A DNA stretch of 64,000 nt. Source: Nitrososphaeria archaeon (GTDB taxonomy: Archaea > Thermoproteota > Nitrososphaeria > JACIWG01). Each line of letters starts with the position of its first letter. The first letter of the stretch is position 1. The stretch spans positions 1-64,000 of the forward strand of contig JAOAKB010000002.1 of NCBI GenBank assembly GCA_026413865.1, in the 5' to 3' direction. Under the pieces are notes generated by a model, which worked only from the letters and a program-made list of their open reading frames with translations, did not search any database and was not told the origin of the DNA. The position numbers and the translations under genes were made by a program. Positions 53,156 through 62,550 of this stretch are shown one piece after another.

Positions 53156-54232
53156 ATGCCTGGAAACTATATTAAATTAGAGGACAAGAGAATATATTTG
53201 CATAAAAATTTTATAGAAGTTAAGAATAGTATAGAAAAACTGGTTTTTGATTGTGATGGCGTTCTAATAAATACAAACAATTCTTATAGAAAGACTATAA
53301 GAGAGACACTTTCAATAATCTTTAAGCCCTTTCCTCAAAGAAGATTTATTGGATATAGGGAAATTGAAAAGCTAAAGTTTACAGGAATTTACAACAATGA
53401 CTGGGATACAACATACGCTTTAGCACTGTTTCTCTTTACAACCCTATCAGAGGAGCAGACTAAAGAATTAGTTAAATGGTTGACACTACAGAAAAATGAT
53501 ACTAGTTCTAAATCTTGTAAAAAGGGGTTTAACATAGAACTTCAAAGCTTCTTAAATAGCATAGAATCTGATCCAATTAAAGACCCTGAAAAATATGCAA
53601 CAAAAGTATGCAAAGAAAAGGGAACATATAATGAACTAGAAGAATTTATTAAGATAATTGGAAAGCCAACTAATGTTCGAGAAAGTCTGCTAGCAAAAAT
53701 CTTTGATTCAATATATTATGGAGAAAAACTCTTTCAAAAAATATATAATATTGTTCCTCCAATCAAGATTCCAAAAGGAAATATTGAAACAGAAAGATTG
53801 TATATCAGTAAAAGAACATTATTATTTTTAAAAGAAACTTTCAATTCAAAAATATATCTACTTACAGGCAGATCTAAAATTTCAATTCAATACAAAATGA
53901 GATATATGGAAGAATATTTTGATACAAAAAAATCATATTTTATAGAAGATATAGTTAGGGATGGTGTTGGAAACATAAATTTATTTAAAAAGCCTTCTCC
54001 AATACCATTAATAAATTTGGCAGACAATCAACCAACATTATATATTGGAGATTCAACAGAAGATTTGATATTGGCTAAAAAGGCTAAGGATGTTTCAAAC
54101 AAAATATATTTTGCCGGAATAGTTAATCCAAATGATAAAATGGTAAGAAGATATTTTATGGAATCAAATGCAGATTTAATCGTTTTATCAGTTAATGACT
54201 TACCAAAAGTATTTAAGAACAAGATAAAGTGA
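53156..54232 (+). CDS. HAD-superfamily phosphatase, probable histidinol-phosphatase
   Basis: 358 aa. HAD motifs: FDCDGVLINT with D32 and D34, LLTGRSK with T237, K278/K279 in LFKKPSP and GDSTED at 298-303. A large cap of about 190 residues sits between motifs I and II. It lies between hisD and hisB, where the missing histidinol-phosphate phosphatase step would be expected, and has GAGGG in front of the start. Function is inferred from context and fold. Confidence 0.75.
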   Translation: MPGNYIKLEDKRIYLHKNFIEVKNSIEKLVFDCDGVLINTNNSYRKTIRETLSIIFKPFPQRRFIGYREIEKLKFTGIYNNDWDTTYALALFLFTTLSEEQTKELVKWLTLQKNDTSSKSCKKGFNIELQSFLNSIESDPIKDPEKYATKVCKEKGTYNELEEFIKIIGKPTNVRESLLAKIFDSIYYGEKLFQKIYNIVPPIKIPKGNIETERLYISKRTLLFLKETFNSKIYLLTGRSKISIQYKMRYMEEYFDTKKSYFIEDIVRDGVGNINLFKKPSPIPLINLADNQPTLYIGDSTEDLILAKKAKDVSNKIYFAGIVNPNDKMVRRYFMESNADLIVLSVNDLPKVFKNKIK

Positions 54233-54240
54233 TTTAGTTT

Positions 54241-54816
54241 ATGAGAATAATGAAATTGGAACGTAAAACAAAGGAAACAGAAATAGTTATCACATTAAAT
54301 TTAGACGGAAGTGGCAAATATGAAATTGACACACCAATAGCCTTTTTAAATCACATGTTAAGTGAACTAGCGGTCCACTCCTTAATGGATCTACAGATTA
54401 AAGCAAAGGGTGACCTTAAGCATCATATTATTGAAGATGTCGCAATAGTTTTAGGAAATGCAATAAAAGATGCTTTAGGAGATAGAATAGGATTAAGAAG
54501 GTTTGGTTACGCTATGGTCCCAATGGATGATGCACTTGCATTAGCGAGTGTTGACCTTGTTAATAGACCGTATGTGTCAATAAAAATGAAGCTTGAAAAG
54601 CAAAGAGTTGAAGATGTAGCCTGTGAAGACATAATACACTTTATTGAAACTTTTGCTAAAAACATTCCCTGCACATTACATGTGGAAATTTTAAAGGGTG
54701 AAAATGTCCATCATAAGATTGAGGCAGCATTCAAGGCAATAGCGCTTTCATTAAGGGAGGCATGGTCCTATGATGAAAGAAGAGTGGGCAGTCCGAGCTC
54801 TAAAGGACTGATGTAA
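54241..54816 (+). CDS. hisB: Imidazoleglycerol-phosphate dehydratase
   Basis: 191 aa. Metal-binding blocks: FLNHMLSELAVHS, LKHHIIEDVAIVLG and HHKIEAAFKA near the end. The usual FFDHML is FLNHML here; the Asp to Asn change is outside the His ligands. It is monofunctional, without an N-terminal phosphatase, as expected given the HAD gene upstream. Confidence 0.92.
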   Translation: MRIMKLERKTKETEIVITLNLDGSGKYEIDTPIAFLNHMLSELAVHSLMDLQIKAKGDLKHHIIEDVAIVLGNAIKDALGDRIGLRRFGYAMVPMDDALALASVDLVNRPYVSIKMKLEKQRVEDVACEDIIHFIETFAKNIPCTLHVEILKGENVHHKIEAAFKAIALSLREAWSYDERRVGSPSSKGLM

Positions 54817-55419
54817 ATGATTTTTGCAGTTATAGATTATGGAGCAAGTAACATGTTCAGTCTTATAGCATCCCTTAAACGAGCAAATGTACAAGTAAAA
54901 ATAGTTGATGAAAGAGAAAGATTAGAAAAATATTCTGCTATAATATTACCTGGTGTTGGAAATTTCACTTCAGCTGTTCAAAAGATATCTAATCTTAAAA
55001 ATGAAATTTTAGACGCAGTAGCTAAAGGAACATACATTTTTGGAATATGTTTAGGCATGCAGTTACTATTTAATGAAAGCGAAGAAGGACAAGGGGAAGG
55101 TTTAAGCATATTTAGAGGAAAAGTAGTAAAGTTTCCAAAAACAATAAAAGTACCGCATATGGGCTGGAATCTTGTAGAACCTCAAGGATATAGCTTACTG
55201 TTATCAGATTTTGAGAGAGAAAGGTGGGCTTACTTTGCACACTCCTATTATCCAAACCCTTCCAACAACAATATTGTTAAAGGGATAACACATTATGGTA
55301 TAAAATTTGTTTCTGTTGTAGAAGAAGGAAACATATTTGGGACACAATTTCATCCGGAAAAGTCTGGAGAATTTGGTAGACGAATTATTAAAAATTTTGT
55401 AGAATATGTTAGAAGGTGA
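54817..55419 (+). CDS. hisH: Imidazole glycerol phosphate synthase, glutaminase subunit
   Basis: 200 aa class I glutaminase. Nucleophile Cys in GICLGMQLLF and the His-Glu pair in FGTQFHPEKSG. It delivers ammonia to HisF. The start follows the hisB stop directly (54817). Confidence 0.93.
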   Translation: MIFAVIDYGASNMFSLIASLKRANVQVKIVDERERLEKYSAIILPGVGNFTSAVQKISNLKNEILDAVAKGTYIFGICLGMQLLFNESEEGQGEGLSIFRGKVVKFPKTIKVPHMGWNLVEPQGYSLLLSDFERERWAYFAHSYYPNPSNNNIVKGITHYGIKFVSVVEEGNIFGTQFHPEKSGEFGRRIIKNFVEYVRR

Positions 55420-55425
55420 GAGTTT

Positions 55426-56145
55426 TTGGAAATATTGCCTGCAATAGACTTGATGGATGGTAAGGTTGTAAGATTAATAAGAGGGCAACCATCAAACATT
55501 ATTGTATATTCGGATAATCCTTGTAAAGTTGCATTAGAATGGGAGAAAAGTGGAGTCCCAGGAATACACGTTATCGATCTTAATGCAGCATTTGGTTCAG
55601 GAAATAATCGAAAAATAGTCAAAAAAATATGTGAGAATATAAGGTTGCCAATAAACTTTGGAGGGGGATTGCATACAATTGAAGATATAGAGGAAGCATT
55701 TAGTATAGGAGTTAGTAGAGTTATTGTTGGATCAGCAATCTTTACAAGAAAACTTGAGTTAGAGGAGGTACTATCTTTTGGAAAAGATAAGGTTATTGTA
55801 GCAATTGATCACAAGAACGGTAAAGTTACAATAGATGGATGGAAAACAGTTTTATCTATAGACATATATGATGCAATGAAAAGTCTCTGGTCTAGGGGTG
55901 CAAGACTCTTTCTTACAACCAATACACAAACAGATGGAACGTTAGAGGGTATAGATATCCAATACCTAAAAAAGGTAGAAGAATTTTTAAAACAAGTCTA
56001 TGTAGCAGGAGGAATATCCTCAATAAGTGATCTATTAATCTTGAAGCAGATGAAGGTTAAAGGTGTAGTTTTAGGAAGAGTATTATATGATAAGATTATA
56101 GATATTAAAGAGGCTTTAGAGGTTGCTAAAGATGACTGTAGCTAA
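55426..56145 (+). CDS. hisA: ProFAR isomerase
   Basis: 239 aa from a TTG at 55426 with GGTGA 6 nt upstream. TIM-barrel with [16 protein letters not shown] at the start and [14 protein letters not shown] plus GSAIFT for the two phosphate sites. Catalyses the Amadori isomerisation before HisF. Overlaps hisF. Confidence 0.93.
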   Translation: MEILPAIDLMDGKVVRLIRGQPSNIIVYSDNPCKVALEWEKSGVPGIHVIDLNAAFGSGNNRKIVKKICENIRLPINFGGGLHTIEDIEEAFSIGVSRVIVGSAIFTRKLELEEVLSFGKDKVIVAIDHKNGKVTIDGWKTVLSIDIYDAMKSLWSRGARLFLTTNTQTDGTLEGIDIQYLKKVEEFLKQVYVAGGISSISDLLILKQMKVKGVVLGRVLYDKIIDIKEALEVAKDDCS

Positions 56146-56899
56146 AAGAATAATACCATGCTTAGACGTTGATAATGGTAAAGTTGTAAAGGGCAGACAT
56201 TTTGTCGAACTAAGAGAGGCAGGGGAGCCAGTTGAACTTGCAACAAGATACAGGGACGAAGGTGCAGACGAACTAGTCTTTCTCGATATTACTGCAACAG
56301 TTGAATCACGGAACACATTATATGATGTGGTGAGGAATGTTGCTGAAGTTTTAGACATACCTTTTACAGTAGGAGGAGGAATAAGAAGTATAGAGGACGC
56401 TTACAAAATATTAAGAAATGGCGCTGACAAAATTTCAATAAATACAATGGCTGTTGAAAAACCTGAAATAATCAAAGAACTTTCTATAAAATATGGAGCA
56501 CAGTGTGTTGTTGTAGCAATAGATGCAAAAAGAACATATAGGACAAAATCAGGATTTGAAGTATATACTCATGGTGCAAGAGTTCCAAGAAATATAGATG
56601 CACTAGAATGGGCTAAAAGAGTTGAAGAATTAGGTGCAGGAGAAATTCTTTTAACCTCAATTGATAGAGATGGAACAAAGGAAGGATACGACCTAGAACT
56701 AACTTCACTTATTTCCTCAAATGTTAACATTCCAGTTATTGCTAGTGGTGGTGGAGGCACACTTGAGCACATTTATGAGGCACTAACTTTAGGAAAAGCT
56801 GATGCTGCACTCGCAGCATCTATTTTCCACTACAAAGAATATACAATTAGAGAAGTTAAAGAATATTTGAAAAGAAGAGGAGTGATGGTTAGATTATGA
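56132..56899 (+). CDS. hisF: Imidazole glycerol phosphate synthase, cyclase subunit
   Basis: 255 aa from ATG 56132, which has GAGGT 8 nt upstream; the start overlaps the end of his[17 protein letters not shown] and DITATVES, with [11 protein letters not shown] and the acid VAIDAKRT, are all there. It forms the cyclase with HisH. Confidence 0.94.
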   Translation: MTVAKRIIPCLDVDNGKVVKGRHFVELREAGEPVELATRYRDEGADELVFLDITATVESRNTLYDVVRNVAEVLDIPFTVGGGIRSIEDAYKILRNGADKISINTMAVEKPEIIKELSIKYGAQCVVVAIDAKRTYRTKSGFEVYTHGARVPRNIDALEWAKRVEELGAGEILLTSIDRDGTKEGYDLELTSLISSNVNIPVIASGGGGTLEHIYEALTLGKADAALAASIFHYKEYTIREVKEYLKRRGVMVRL

Positions 56900-57237
56900 A
56901 ATTTGATATAGAGTATGTTAAGTTAGAAGATTTAATGTTTAAGGAACAATGGCTATTACCTGTGGTGGTTCAAGATGTCAACACTAAAGAGGTTCTTATG
57001 GTAGCGTATGCGAACAAGGAGGCAGTATCTAAAACTTTGGAAACAGGATATGCACATTTTTGGAGTAGAAGCAGAAAGAAACTTTGGAAAAAGGGTGAAA
57101 CTTCAGGCAACTTTATAAAGGTAGAAAAGATTCTTGTAGACTGTGACAACGATACACTGCTATATTTGGCTTTTCCAACTGGACCAACATGTCATACAGG
57201 AAGAGTTTCATGCTTTTTTAAAGAATTAACTGTTTAA
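56896..57237 (+). CDS. hisI: Phosphoribosyl-AMP cyclohydrolase
   Basis: 113 aa with an ATGA overlap to hisF. Zinc site in [22 protein letters not shown] (shown as two parts here: AHFWSRSR then KKGETSGN) and [19 protein letters not shown]. HisI only; the HisE pyrophosphohydrolase domain that is often fused at its end is missing. Confidence 0.92.
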   Translation: MKFDIEYVKLEDLMFKEQWLLPVVVQDVNTKEVLMVAYANKEAVSKTLETGYAHFWSRSRKKLWKKGETSGNFIKVEKILVDCDNDTLLYLAFPTGPTCHTGRVSCFFKELTV

Positions 57238-57243
57238 GCGTTA

Positions 57244-57825
57244 TCATTCTAAGCTTCTTTTTATCAAATATTTTATAAGCTTATGACTTATTACTGGCCT
57301 CCCATTTTCTATAGGATAAGCGTAGGGTAGAACTATGTAATGGTGATAAGGCTGTTTTTCCAACTTAATCTTTATTCTAAGCCCACGCTTAACAGGAATA
57401 TCCTCTAACTTTTTACCATTCATCACCATATAGGAAACATATACAGCACCGTCTATAGGAAATTGCCAAACACCAATATTTCTCAACAAAGCACCCTTTG
57501 CATATGAACTTAACATTTTAGACGTCCTACCTTGAGGAGGATTATCGCCTAAAATGCCTCCAATCACAACAGCCTTTTTATTAACCATATCTTCATAGCA
57601 AAGTCTTAATTCAGCTTGAGGATCTAATATTATAATATCTTTTGGGTCAAAAATTTCCCAAACATGTGATTGAACGACTTTACCAAGTTTAGACAAAACT
57701 TTAACCCAACCAGATGGAACATTTGTAAAAACAATATTTTTTCCAGTAATTTTTGAAGCATTCTCATATTCATAATAAAGCCATTTACTTAGTTCATTCT
57801 CCAAATTTTCTATAATAATTTCCAA
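57244..57825 (-). CDS. SPOUT-type methyltransferase (DUF431/Sfm1-like)
   Basis: 193 aa. The SAM-binding knot region reads VIGGILGDNPPQGRTSKMLS (residues about 91-110), as in the archaeal DUF431 group and yeast Sfm1. Sfm1 methylates an Arg of a ribosomal protein; archaeal members have been predicted to act on RNA. It converges on hisI with 6 nt between. Confidence 0.8.
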   Translation of the reverse strand: MEIIIENLENELSKWLYYEYENASKITGKNIVFTNVPSGWVKVLSKLGKVVQSHVWEIFDPKDIIILDPQAELRLCYEDMVNKKAVVIGGILGDNPPQGRTSKMLSSYAKGALLRNIGVWQFPIDGAVYVSYMVMNGKKLEDIPVKRGLRIKIKLEKQPYHHYIVLPYAYPIENGRPVISHKLIKYLIKRSLE

Positions 57826-57844
57826 CCTATATCACATTCAAACA

Positions 57845-58429
57845 TTATACCAGTTGATTAAAGCTTGCCAATCTTGCACCAGCATTAACCATTTCATTAA
57901 GGGCTTCCTCACTATCCTTTGGTTTCAAGTTAACACCCTTTACTGCATCCACTAGAACATAAACTTCATACCCAAGTTTTAGAGCATCACGAACAGTGGC
58001 CTTAACACAATAATCTGTGGCTAAACCAGCAACAAAAAGTCTTCTTACATTATTCCTCCTAAGTATTTTATCTAATTCTGTTCCCTGGAAACCTGAGTAT
58101 GCTTCAATTTCAGGCTTAAAAGCTTTAGAAATTACAATAACATTCTTAGGCAATTTTAGCATCGGATGAAACTCTGCACCCCAAGTATTTTGCACACAGT
58201 GTACAGGCCAAAGACCACCATACTCTTTAAAAGAAATATGATTTTTGGGATGCCAGTCTCTAGTTGCAACAACAATAGCATTTTTTGAAACAAACTTCTC
58301 AATATACTTGTTTATAACAGGAACTATCTTGTCCCCCTCTGGTACTGCAAGTGCACCACCAGGACAGAAATCATTTTGTACGTCTACAATTATAAGTGCA
58401 TCATTTCCTACAATATTGACATATTCCAT
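57845..58429 (-). CDS. pncA: Nicotinamidase
   Basis: 194 aa. Catalytic D16 (IVDVQNDF), K101 (ISKAF) and C140 (TDYCVKAT); metal ligands D57, H59 (RDWHP) and H76. It hydrolyses nicotinamide to nicotinate for NAD recycling. Normal length. It shares its direction with the DUF431 gene, 19 nt apart, so the two are probably co-transcribed. Confidence 0.93.
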   Translation of the reverse strand: MEYVNIVGNDALIIVDVQNDFCPGGALAVPEGDKIVPVINKYIEKFVSKNAIVVATRDWHPKNHISFKEYGGLWPVHCVQNTWGAEFHPMLKLPKNVIVISKAFKPEIEAYSGFQGTELDKILRRNNVRRLFVAGLATDYCVKATVRDALKLGYEVYVLVDAVKGVNLKPKDSEEALNEMVNAGARLASFNQLV

Positions 58430-58758
58430 ACTTCTAAAACTATTTAAAAGGAATATAATAAATTTTTTTGGTTAAGAATATAGTTTCAATAAAGGTTAAA
58501 GCAAGCATAATTGTAAGAAAACTATTGCTCTGGATTCTTTAATTTAATATAGAATTTTTAATCAATATAAAGCTAGAGAATAAAAATCCGCCAAGTATAT
58601 ATGGGCTGACCTTATAACATTCCAAGCTTCTTAAAATAGAAAGGATTCTACTTTTCTATAAAGATTAGTAATTTTGTGTAAAAAGCTGCCAAAAAATTTT
58701 ATATTCAATTAAAAAATTTGCCTATACACTTATATAAAAGTTTGTATAAGTTATTTGT
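58430..58758. other. 329-bp intergenic region; promoter of GYD gene at right end
   Basis: No gene seen. ATAGAAA at 58636-58642 and TTTCTAT at 58653-58659 form a weak hairpin. At the right end TTATATAAAA (about 58730-58739) is the TATA box for the GYD gene and lies inside the dyad ACTTATA (58728-58734)/TATAAGT (58745-58751), which may be an operator. The left end should hold the pncA promoter. Confidence 0.4.
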
Positions 58759-59046
58759 ATGCCAGTTTATGTTCTACTTTCAACATTAACGGACGAGGGT
58801 GCCAAAACAATTAAAAGTAAACCTGAAAGGATCAAGGAAGTTAATAAAGAGATAGAGGCTTTTGGAGTAAAGGTTTTACACCAATATGCTGTACTTGGAC
58901 CATATGATTTTGTTAACATTGTAGAGGCGCCGAATAATGAAACAATTTTTAAACTTTCTGTAGAATTATCCTCACGTGGGACAATTAAGATAATGAGTAT
59001 GCCAGCTATTCCAACAGATGAACTCATAAAAATGATCAAAAAATAA
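58759..59046 (+). CDS. GYD-family protein
   Basis: 95 aa. The GYD pattern reads YVLLSTLTDEGAKTIKSKPERIKEV then YAVLGPYDFVNIVEAP, a ferredoxin-like fold domain that usually forms oligomers. Function is not known. The ATG is about 20 nt after the TATA box, so the mRNA is close to leaderless. Confidence 0.85.
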   Translation: MPVYVLLSTLTDEGAKTIKSKPERIKEVNKEIEAFGVKVLHQYAVLGPYDFVNIVEAPNNETIFKLSVELSSRGTIKIMSMPAIPTDELIKMIKK

Positions 59047-59098
59047 TATAGGCACCCTTACCACAAAATTTTTTTAGTACATCAATAATTTAGGAAAA

Positions 59099-59974
59099 TC
59101 ATATCTTATCAATAAAAACTATGTCTTCCTGAAAATGATGTTCTGCTTTATCCAAATATCTTCCTTCACTATCTATTATTGAAGATATTCCTTCAAATTG
59201 GAAACCAAGAATTTTTCCTACACCCATGGGATTAACACCATACTTGAAACCATATTTTTTAGTCATACTATAACATCCTTTCCACCATATTTCCTTAGCC
59301 TTATCCCAAGTTAGTTCAGCATTGGCAGACGGTTGAATAAGTATTTCAGCACCATCTTTTCTAAGTTTAGAAACTACATCATCAAAAAATGAATCATAAC
59401 ATATGGCTACACCAATTTTTCCAAACTCTGTTTCAAAGGCATTAATTTTTTCAATACTAGAAGGATGAAGACCTAGCTCATATTCGGGTGGAGTTATGTG
59501 AACCTTACGTTGTACACCTATAATTTTTCCTTCGGGGTCAAAAGTATATGAAATATTTCTTACCTTACCCTCATATTTAACAAATGTTGAGCCTGCAACA
59601 ACATAGCATCCACTTTTTCTAGCAACTTCCTCGAAAGTTTTAACGTAGGTTTCAAGCATAGGTTTGCTTTTCCAAATTAGTATTGCTTCCGTCCACTTAT
59701 TTGTCAAATTAGTTAACATTATTGAAACCAGCTTGGGAAAATTTTTTATTACAAGCTTTTTTAATGTACTTGAAATGTCTTCACTTTCAAAAGCTTTTGT
59801 ACCTTCAAGCACTAGAAAAACACCTACATTTTCTGGATAGACGATAATTCCTTCGCTTCCAATTAATTTGGAGGCTTCGACACCAAGTTTAATCATTTTT
59901 TCCTTAAATCTATAAGACTCCAAATAATCTAAAGTTTCAAACTTGTATTGTATTGCCGCGATACCGGCCATCAT
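59099..59974 (-). CDS. Carbon-nitrogen hydrolase (nitrilase superfamily)
   Basis: 291 aa. Catalytic triad: E48 (VYPEN), Lys in QRKVHITPPE and Cys in GVAICYDSFF. It hydrolyses an amide or nitrile, but substrate is unknown. It overlaps the upstream MFS gene by ATGA, so the two are coupled; the carrier may bring in the substrate. Confidence 0.88.
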   Translation of the reverse strand: MMAGIAAIQYKFETLDYLESYRFKEKMIKLGVEASKLIGSEGIIVYPENVGVFLVLEGTKAFESEDISSTLKKLVIKNFPKLVSIMLTNLTNKWTEAILIWKSKPMLETYVKTFEEVARKSGCYVVAGSTFVKYEGKVRNISYTFDPEGKIIGVQRKVHITPPEYELGLHPSSIEKINAFETEFGKIGVAICYDSFFDDVVSKLRKDGAEILIQPSANAELTWDKAKEIWWKGCYSMTKKYGFKYGVNPMGVGKILGFQFEGISSIIDSEGRYLDKAEHHFQEDIVFIDKI

Positions 59975-61260
59975 TCATCAGTCTCCAACTTTTTTCTTTC
60001 GAGCATTGCCCTTTCTCTCATTAAATTTCTTAGTTTATCCATATCCTTTACCACAAAAAGTGAGGCTATAAAAAGGAAGATTCCACAAAAAAGCCATGCA
60101 GTTGATGATATGGAGGCAATGGCTACACCTAAACCGTAAACATCAGCTATAATTCCAGCCGCCAGAGGAGAAAGAGAACTTCCTACATTCCCAAAGAATT
60201 CGTGAATGGATATTGCTAAACTTCTTGCCTCCGGCTCTGTCACATCGTTTATTGTAGCAATAACATTGGCTGACGCCATAGGAATTACCGAAGCAGTAAT
60301 GATAGCAAAATACTGGAAAATATCCTTAGAGCCTGCATAAATTGTTAAAGTTATCAAAATTGCACTTGCAAACACAATTAGAGTAGAAAATAGAAGCCTA
60401 CCACGTCTATATTTTTTAAAAAGAAAGTCACCAAAGACACCACCTACAATATATCCAATGGTCATTAAAACCATTAAAATTATCATAAAAAAGGTGGCTT
60501 CATCATTTGGATAATTTCTTACATTTACAAGATAACTGAACATCCAGTATATAATGGCCTGCCAAGCAAACATTGCAGAAAAACATTGAATATATAATAG
60601 TAACAGTGTCCTTTTTCTCAGAACATTAATAATATTTTCTCTACTAATCCTATATACAGTTATTTTACTGAATGATTCTAGTTCTGGTTCAGAAATGCCT
60701 CTTTGAGGGTCTCTTACAAAAAGGTATATCATTAGCGCAATAATTATTCCAATAGAACCTGTAAAGAAATATGCATACCTCCAACCATACTGTGAGCCAA
60801 TAAAAAGTGATATCAGACTTCCTAATATAGTTCCAGTAACATTCGAGGCATAAAGCAAGCCCATTGCTCTTCCTCTCTCTGCAGGTTTAAAATAGTCTGA
60901 GACAACACTATATATTCCAGGATAACATGAATCATCTACACCAGTAGCAGATCTTGATATTAGAAAATTGAAAAAGTTTCTTGCAAGAGCACTAATCCAA
61001 GTTGTAGCACCCCATATAAATGAGGCTAAAGAAATTAATTTTGTCCTAGAATATTTGTCATAAAGATAACCCCAAGTTGGATAAAGTATAGAGGCAACAA
61101 TTAAACTACCAGTAAGAACCATACCCATTTCCGTATAAGATATTTCAAATTCATTCATAATAGAAGGAGTTAGAAAACTTATCATAAGTTTGTCAGCATA
61201 GTGGAAGATTACAAAAGACATGAATATTGATAAAACAAGCCAACGATATCTTTTCCCCAT
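59971..61260 (-). CDS. MFS transporter
   Basis: 429 aa with 12 spans. The signature loop 2-3 reads GYLYDKYSRTKLI, loop 4 has RSATGVDDSCYPG, and the loop 5-6 area has RGRAMGLLYASNVTG. It is a member of the organic anion/sugar-phosphate-like groups. The cytoplasmic C-terminus has a charged helix. It is translationally coupled with the nitrilase. Confidence 0.88.
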   Translation of the reverse strand: MGKRYRWLVLSIFMSFVIFHYADKLMISFLTPSIMNEFEISYTEMGMVLTGSLIVASILYPTWGYLYDKYSRTKLISLASFIWGATTWISALARNFFNFLISRSATGVDDSCYPGIYSVVSDYFKPAERGRAMGLLYASNVTGTILGSLISLFIGSQYGWRYAYFFTGSIGIIIALMIYLFVRDPQRGISEPELESFSKITVYRISRENIINVLRKRTLLLLYIQCFSAMFAWQAIIYWMFSYLVNVRNYPNDEATFFMIILMVLMTIGYIVGGVFGDFLFKKYRRGRLLFSTLIVFASAILITLTIYAGSKDIFQYFAIITASVIPMASANVIATINDVTEPEARSLAISIHEFFGNVGSSLSPLAAGIIADVYGLGVAIASISSTAWLFCGIFLFIASLFVVKDMDKLRNLMRERAMLERKKLETDE

Positions 61261-61394
61261 ATATTAAGAAGAAACGAAAATATTATAAAAATTTTACCAC
61301 AATTAAAAAATATGGCTTACCTTTTAATAAAAAGTTGCTAACAATTGAACATACTAAAATAAAATTTTTATACACAAGTTGGAAACAAAGTATT

Positions 61395-61646
61395 ATGGGA
61401 AAAGAATTTTTAGAGATAACTTCACTTGACGCACTCATTAAGGTAGCAGAAGAGGCCAAAGTTGTAATCAGAATGGATCCCATAATTATAATACCATTAT
61501 ATGGCTTAACATTTTTTCTCGATCTAAGGAAAATGAATGAAGGAGAAGTAAAAGAAATTTTTATTAAACTTAGGGATAAAATTGTTCTAGTTAATAGAAT
61601 AGTTATGGAAGACTCTTTAAGTGATTTAATAAAAAAAGTTGTTTAA
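61395..61646 (+). CDS. Small conserved hypothetical protein
   Basis: 83 aa from ATG 61395, about 21-30 nt after a TATA element (TTTTTATACA, 61365-61374). A longer frame to 61227 would overlap the divergent MFS gene and is rejected. Pattern is alpha/beta, with RMDPIIIIPLYGLTFFLDL in the middle. No family recognised. Confidence 0.55.
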   Translation: MGKEFLEITSLDALIKVAEEAKVVIRMDPIIIIPLYGLTFFLDLRKMNEGEVKEIFIKLRDKIVLVNRIVMEDSLSDLIKKVV

Positions 61647-61668
61647 AAAAAAGGTTATAGAAAGTTAT

Positions 61669-62415
61669 TTACTTTTGACTCGCTTTCCACTTTAAATAAT
61701 CAAAGTTTGGAGCTTTAAACACTTTCTGTTGCTCTATTTCTCTTCTCCTAAGTTCTCTAGCATATTCTAGAACCTTAGGTAAAAATCGCTCCGGAAACTT
61801 TGCAGCACCACATACGTCCATGTGCACAATGTCTCCTGGAGAAACAGCCATTCCAGCAACATTAACTGGAATATTTGCACCTCTTAACATTAGTGGACCA
61901 TGACCTGATGTTAGTCCTGTTGCCAAATATTGGACTTTCATTTCCTTAATTTCTTCAAAGTCCCTCATTGGGCCGTCTGTTACTACACCTACAACACCCA
62001 TAGCTTTAAACTGTGCAGTCATATTACCTCCAAAAAGTCCAGAAAGGTTTCTTAGCTCTGGTGGATATGTTTGTTTGGCAACTAAAATTATTGGCTTTTT
62101 TGTTTCATATAAGTGGTCTAGTAATATAAACTTGTCGAGTTTCGTATAGTTTAGAGATTCTTCAGAATACCATGCTGTTGCAGCATAGCCACATACAGGC
62201 CCAAGTTCAGGATACATACATTTTAGTGTCTGGTCTGTATAATATTCTCCATACCATGCATCATACAATTTTAGACATATATCGCTACCAGGATATGTTG
62301 CAACAACATTACATATTGTAGCAGTATCAAAGTTTCTCAATTCTTGAATTATTTCTTCATTTGTCATTTCATTAATTTCTTTAACTTTCTTACTACTCAT
62401 GATTTTTAACTCCAA
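61669..62415 (-). CDS. RraA-family protein (HMG aldolase/dimethylmenaquinone methyltransferase-like)
   Basis: 248 aa. The RraA signature is GGNMTAQFKAMGVVGVVTDGPMRDFEEI, with the R and D that place metal and substrate, followed by TSGHGPLM and VSPGDIVHMDVCGAAKFP. Relatives cleave 4-hydroxy-4-methyl-2-oxoglutarate or regulate RNase E; neither is likely known in archaea. The N-terminal 70 residues are an additional region rich in Tyr. Substrate not known. Confidence 0.82.
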   Translation of the reverse strand: MELKIMSSKKVKEINEMTNEEIIQELRNFDTATICNVVATYPGSDICLKLYDAWYGEYYTDQTLKCMYPELGPVCGYAATAWYSEESLNYTKLDKFILLDHLYETKKPIILVAKQTYPPELRNLSGLFGGNMTAQFKAMGVVGVVTDGPMRDFEEIKEMKVQYLATGLTSGHGPLMLRGANIPVNVAGMAVSPGDIVHMDVCGAAKFPERFLPKVLEYARELRRREIEQQKVFKAPNFDYLKWKASQK

Positions 62416-62550
62416 TTTTAATATTATTAAACTTTTATATTAGAAATGGGAACAATCAAGTTAAAAATTAAAAAAGTTTAATAAGAATACTTTTGAAACC
62501 AATTACACCTTCTGATAAAAGAATGTGATTGTATCAAGAGGGAGTAAAAT

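Noticed and set aside
61227-61394. 56-codon extension of the 83-aa protein
   Set aside because: It overlaps the start and promoter of the divergent MFS gene; TATA at 61365 supports the ATG at 61395.
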